Made by a program: the position numbers and the translations under genes. Under the pieces are notes generated by a model. The model ran no database searches. It was not told where the DNA came from and saw only the letters and a list, made by a program, of their open reading frames with translations. From positions 1-8,807 of the forward strand of contig NZ_QFQZ01000123.1 of assembly GCF_003243465.1 (NCBI RefSeq): a DNA stretch of 8,807 bases, in the 5' to 3' direction. Shown one piece after another: positions 6,758 to 8,807 of the stretch (positions are counted from its first letter, which is position 1; each line of letters starts with the position of its first letter). The stretch is from Caulobacter segnis. Lineage in GTDB: Bacteria > Pseudomonadota > Alphaproteobacteria > Caulobacterales > Caulobacteraceae.

Positions 6758-6786
6758 ATTCATTGGAAGCGTGACAACGTTGTCAA
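6758..6786 (-). promoter_or_regulatory. Probable promoter of the FHS sugar permease gene
   Basis: TTGACA (6786-6781) is a perfect -35 box on the minus strand. After 17 nt comes ATGAAT (6763-6758); a Caulobacter-like GCTTCCAA also lies at 6770-6763. Transcription would start near 6750, giving a leader of about 85 nt. The -35 box overlaps the palindrome at 6772-6785, an arrangement typical of a repressed promoter. Confidence 0.55.
6772..6785. promoter_or_regulatory. LacI-family-type operator TGACAACGTTGTCA
   Basis: This is a perfect 14-bp palindrome with the central CG step typical of LacI/GalR-family operators. It covers most of the -35 box and the start of the spacer of the permease promoter, so a bound repressor would block RNA polymerase. 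No LacI-family gene lies in the window, so the regulator must be encoded elsewhere. I found no second copy in front of bglX or the DAACS gene. Confidence 0.7.
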
Positions 6787-6842
6787 CCATTTGTCTGATT
6801 TTTTGCGGTTGCGAAGCCCCTGTCCGGAACGGAAACCGCGCT

Positions 6843-6869
6843 CTCCCGCTTGGTGAAAAAGTGCGGGAG
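6843..6869 (+). promoter_or_regulatory. Hairpin that would hide the ribosome site of the small ORF
   Basis: CTCCCGC (6843-6849) and GCGGGAG (6863-6869) form a perfect 7-bp stem around a 13-nt loop. The 3' arm contains the GGGAG ribosome site of the 55-aa ORF, and TTTT follows directly. It could act as a translational switch or as a weak terminator of a plus-strand transcript. A second inverted pair, GCGGTT (6805-6810) and AACCGC (6834-6839), lies just upstream. Confidence 0.4.
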
Positions 6870-6875
6870 TTTTCC

Positions 6876-7043
6876 ATGTTGGCGTTGGCGGTCTTGGTGA
6901 TTTCAGCCTTGTTCGTGGTTGCAGCAATGGCCGGCCTCGCCGACGCCATCGTCAGCCTCGCCTGCGGGGCCTTCGGCGGCCTATTCGGCGAATCAAATCG
7001 CCAAAAGCCGGAGCAGTCGCCCGCCCGGAGAATCAGCGCCTGA
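6876..7043 (+). CDS. Small predicted membrane protein, 55 aa
   Basis: ATG at 6876 opens a 55-codon frame ending in TGA at 7043. GGGAG at 6865-6869 lies 6 nt upstream. Residues 1-37 are almost all hydrophobic or small (starting MLALAVLVISALFVVAAMAG), enough for one long membrane helix or a helical hairpin with a small glycine-rich turn. The tail from about residue 39 is polar and basic (NRQKPEQ, then RR). It stands apart from the permease on the opposite strand and converges on the FAD enzyme, 12 bp from its stop. I recognise no family. The lack of a clear plus-strand promoter and the mixed codon use leave room for a chance ORF; hydrophobicity plus ribosome site favour a real gene. Confidence 0.5.
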   Translation: MLALAVLVISALFVVAAMAGLADAIVSLACGAFGGLFGESNRQKPEQSPARRISA

Positions 7044-7055
7044 CGCCGCAGACGG

Positions 7056-8537
7056 TCACGCGGCGGCTCTCTGGGCGACCGGCCGCTCGACGCTGACCGC
7101 CGGGCGATCATAGGCGGCGTGTTCATCGACCGCCCAGACGTCGTGGAGGCGTTCGCCGGCGATGATGTTCTCGGCGGTCAGCACCCCGGTCATCATCGCC
7201 CGATCCTGGTCGCCATAGCGGTGCATGCCGTTGCGCCCGACCAGATGCAGCCCCGGATAGTGCATCTTCAGGTCCAGGCGGATCATCCGCACGTGCTCGG
7301 CATAGGCCTCGTCATAGATCGGATAGGCCTTTTTCTGCCGCGCCACGCAGGCGTCCTCGACGGCTTCCGGATCCATCAGGCCGATGCGAGCGACCTCGGC
7401 CTTGGCCTTGGCGATCAGCTCGGCGTCGGACAGGGTCCAGAGGGCGTCGCCCTCGAAGCAGAAGTATTCGAGGCCCAGGGCCGCCTCGACGCCGTCGGGC
7501 AGCATTTCCGGCGACCAGGCGGCGAGATTGCGCACGCGGCCGACCTGGACGGAGGCGTCATGGACATAGATCCAGGCGTCCGGCGCCGCCCGGCGCGTCT
7601 TGCCGACCAGCACCACGGTCAGGAAGTCGCGGTACATCAGCTCGCCGGCGTGGAAGACGCTCATCGGGGTGGGGCTGATCGACTGCATCAGCTCGCGGAT
7701 CGGCGCCGACGAGACGACGTTGTCGGCCGTGTAGATCTCCTTGCGGCCGTCGGCGCCGGCGACCGAGACGGTCCACAGCCTGGCGAGTTTGTCGTAGTGC
7801 AGGCCGTCGACGCGACGGCCCAGGCGGACGTCGCCGCCCAGGGCCATGACCTTCCGCGCGCAGGCCTCCCAGACCATGCCCGCGCCCTGGCGCGGATAGA
7901 GGAACTGCTCGCTCAGCGTCTTGCTGGGCGCGGCGGCCGAGGCCTTTCGGCGAAGGCCCAGAGACCGGCGCACGCCGTCCACGATCGCCGCCCCGAGGTT
8001 CAGCCCCTTGATGCGCTGGCGCGCCCAGTCGGCCGACAGCTCGTCGCAGCTCATGCCCCAGACCTTCTCGGCGTAGGACTTGAAGAAGGTCGCGTACAGG
8101 GTCTCGCCGAAGTGGTTGCGCACCCAGTCGCGGAAGCTCTCCGGCTGCTTGATCGGCTTGGCCCGGGCCCAGGCGAACGAGGCCAGGCACTTGGTCGCCA
8201 TCCAGGGGCCCAGGCTCGCCAGCGCCTGGAAGGCCCGGAGCGGAAAGGCGAAGAAGCGCCCCTGATAGTAGATCCGCGACCGGCGCGGCCGCTCGAGGAA
8301 ACCTTCGGGCAGGATCTCGCGCCACAGGTCGAGGACCTCGGGATTGCGCGAGAAGAAGCGGTGCCCGCCGATGTCGAACTTCAGGCCCTTGTAGTCGAGG
8401 GTGCGGGCGACGCCGCCGACGCGCGCGGGGTCCATCTCCAGCACGATCACGTCCCGTCCGGCCTTGGCCAGGGTGTAGGCGGCCGTCAGGCCGGCCGGCC
8501 CGCCGCCGATCACCAGGGTTTCCACGTGCTGGCCCAT
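7056..8537 (-). CDS. FAD-dependent amine-oxidase family protein, UDP-galactopyranose mutase-like
   Basis: This is a 493-aa flavoprotein. GAGGAGG (8543-8549) sits 5 nt before ATG 8537; the in-frame start 41 codons upstream would add an arginine-rich, non-conserved leader in front of the nucleotide-binding fold, so it is rejected. The N-terminus is a Rossmann fold with GGGPAGL (11-17) and the ribose-binding E34, followed by VGG (40-42) and FDIGGHRFF (54-62), typical of amine oxidase, protoporphyrinogen oxidase and UGM-like enzymes. The C-terminal FAD motif is HLVGRNGMHRYGDQDRAM (431-448), resembling the end of UDP-galactopyranose mutases. There is no signal peptide or strong membrane helix, so it should be cytosolic. 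The substrate is unknown; envelope polysaccharide or sugar-nucleotide chemistry is a family-based guess. It shares no operon with the sugar genes, since a plus-strand ORF and promoter DNA intervene. Confidence 0.85.
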   Translation of the reverse strand: MGQHVETLVIGGGPAGLTAAYTLAKAGRDVIVLEMDPARVGGVARTLDYKGLKFDIGGHRFFSRNPEVLDLWREILPEGFLERPRRSRIYYQGRFFAFPLRAFQALASLGPWMATKCLASFAWARAKPIKQPESFRDWVRNHFGETLYATFFKSYAEKVWGMSCDELSADWARQRIKGLNLGAAIVDGVRRSLGLRRKASAAAPSKTLSEQFLYPRQGAGMVWEACARKVMALGGDVRLGRRVDGLHYDKLARLWTVSVAGADGRKEIYTADNVVSSAPIRELMQSISPTPMSVFHAGELMYRDFLTVVLVGKTRRAAPDAWIYVHDASVQVGRVRNLAAWSPEMLPDGVEAALGLEYFCFEGDALWTLSDAELIAKAKAEVARIGLMDPEAVEDACVARQKKAYPIYDEAYAEHVRMIRLDLKMHYPGLHLVGRNGMHRYGDQDRAMMTGVLTAENIIAGERLHDVWAVDEHAAYDRPAVSVERPVAQRAAA

Positions 8538-8807
8538 AGGCCCCTCCTCGTCCCGTTTCGACACAGCATGGGCAGGCTTGGTTAAGGCCGGGTCGCGACG
8601 CGTGGTGAAAGGGCTGTTAATCGTGAATCGGGACGATTGGTCGCGACTTCGCCGCTTCACGCGGCGGGCCGCTGAAGGTTGGGGAGGCGACGGAGCGGCC
8701 GGGCGAACCCGGAGACCGTGATTGTGTGTTGCGTTTCGGCTCGTCGACCGCTCCGCCAGGCTGTTGTTTCCATGAGGACGGCGGGCGTGAGCGTTATCTG
8801 CTCGGGC
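8538..8807. other. Upstream region of the FAD gene; no convincing gene
   Basis: This stretch holds the ribosome site of the FAD gene, two TTAA-containing half-sites (8582-8585 and 8617-8620), a GANTC site (8625-8629), a small hairpin (CCGGG, loop CGAA, CCCGG at 8699-8712) and a wider inverted pair (8691-8698 with 8748-8755). The FAD frame stays open upstream to the window edge, but the translation is Arg-, Ala- and Pro-rich and not protein-like. An ATG at 8772 on the plus strand opens only 12 codons before the edge and has no ribosome site. Confidence 0.5.
8616..8629 (-). promoter_or_regulatory. GANTC site next to a TTAAC half-site upstream of the FAD gene
   Basis: On the minus strand GATTC is followed 4 nt later by TTAAC. 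GANTC is the CcrM methylation target and TTAA-type half-sites are bound by CtrA in Caulobacter. The complete CtrA box (two TTAA spaced by 7) is not present; the second TTAACC lies 35 bp away. Cell-cycle control is therefore only a possibility. Confidence 0.2.

Noticed and set aside
4107..7043. 978-codon plus-strand frame
   Set aside because: It lies antisense to the DAACS and permease genes and is made of Gln-, Arg-, Gly- and Asp-rich sequence typical of shadow frames in high-GC DNA. Only its last 55 codons, with their own ATG and ribosome site, look real.
7119..8585. 488-codon plus-strand frame opposite the FAD gene
   Set aside because: Its composition is that of an antisense shadow; the FAD fold is unambiguous on the minus strand.
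8538..8660. 41-codon N-terminal extension of the FAD gene
   Set aside because: GAGGAGG sits 5 nt before ATG 8537, and the Rossmann GGGPAGL should lie near the N-terminus; the extension is Arg-rich and not family-like.
8772..8807. Start of a plus-strand gene at the right edge
   Set aside because: Only 12 codons are visible, with no ribosome site before the ATG.

Overview
The window looks like chromosomal DNA of a Caulobacter-type alphaproteobacterium. This is inferred from very high GC, strong GC3 codon use, GANTC (CcrM-type) sites in intergenic DNA, a Tat-exported GH3 glucosidase and an FHS-family sugar transporter. The species cannot be fixed from sequence reading alone. All confidently called genes lie on the minus strand; one small membrane-protein ORF is proposed on the plus strand.

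Layout from low to high coordinates. (1) 2-1057, minus: the first 352 codons of a large repeat protein that runs off the window edge. It is built almost wholly of an 8-residue repeat (consensus L-S/T-x-T-Q-I/V-x-A), nested in 56-residue (168-bp) superrepeats. (2) 1058-1425: a relatively AT-rich intergenic stretch with a weak promoter candidate and a small palindrome. (3) 1426-3732, minus: a BglX-type periplasmic beta-glucosidase with a twin-arginine signal. (4) 3804-5150, minus: a DAACS (SDF-family) amino acid/dicarboxylate symporter with unusual residues at positions that bind sodium in GltPh. (5) 5251-5283: a near-perfect intrinsic terminator. (6) 5310-6665, minus: an FHS-family sugar permease preceded by a LacI-type palindromic operator that overlaps a perfect TTGACA -35 box. 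(7) 6876-7043, plus: a 55-aa predicted membrane protein whose Shine-Dalgarno sits in a hairpin. (8) 7056-8537, minus: an FAD-dependent amine-oxidase/UDP-galactopyranose-mutase-like enzyme. (9) 8538-8807: upstream and intergenic DNA with no convincing gene.

Functionally, the beta-glucosidase and the FHS permease suggest a small glycoside-use locus: oligosaccharides or aryl-glucosides are cleaved in the periplasm, and the released sugar is imported by the permease under a LacI-family repressor encoded elsewhere. The terminator after the permease separates it from the DAACS gene. The DAACS gene and bglX are only 71 bp apart with no visible terminator and may be co-transcribed. The FAD enzyme and the repeat protein appear unrelated to this locus. 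No mobile element, CRISPR array, tRNA or rRNA was seen. The most unusual item is the octapeptide-repeat protein.
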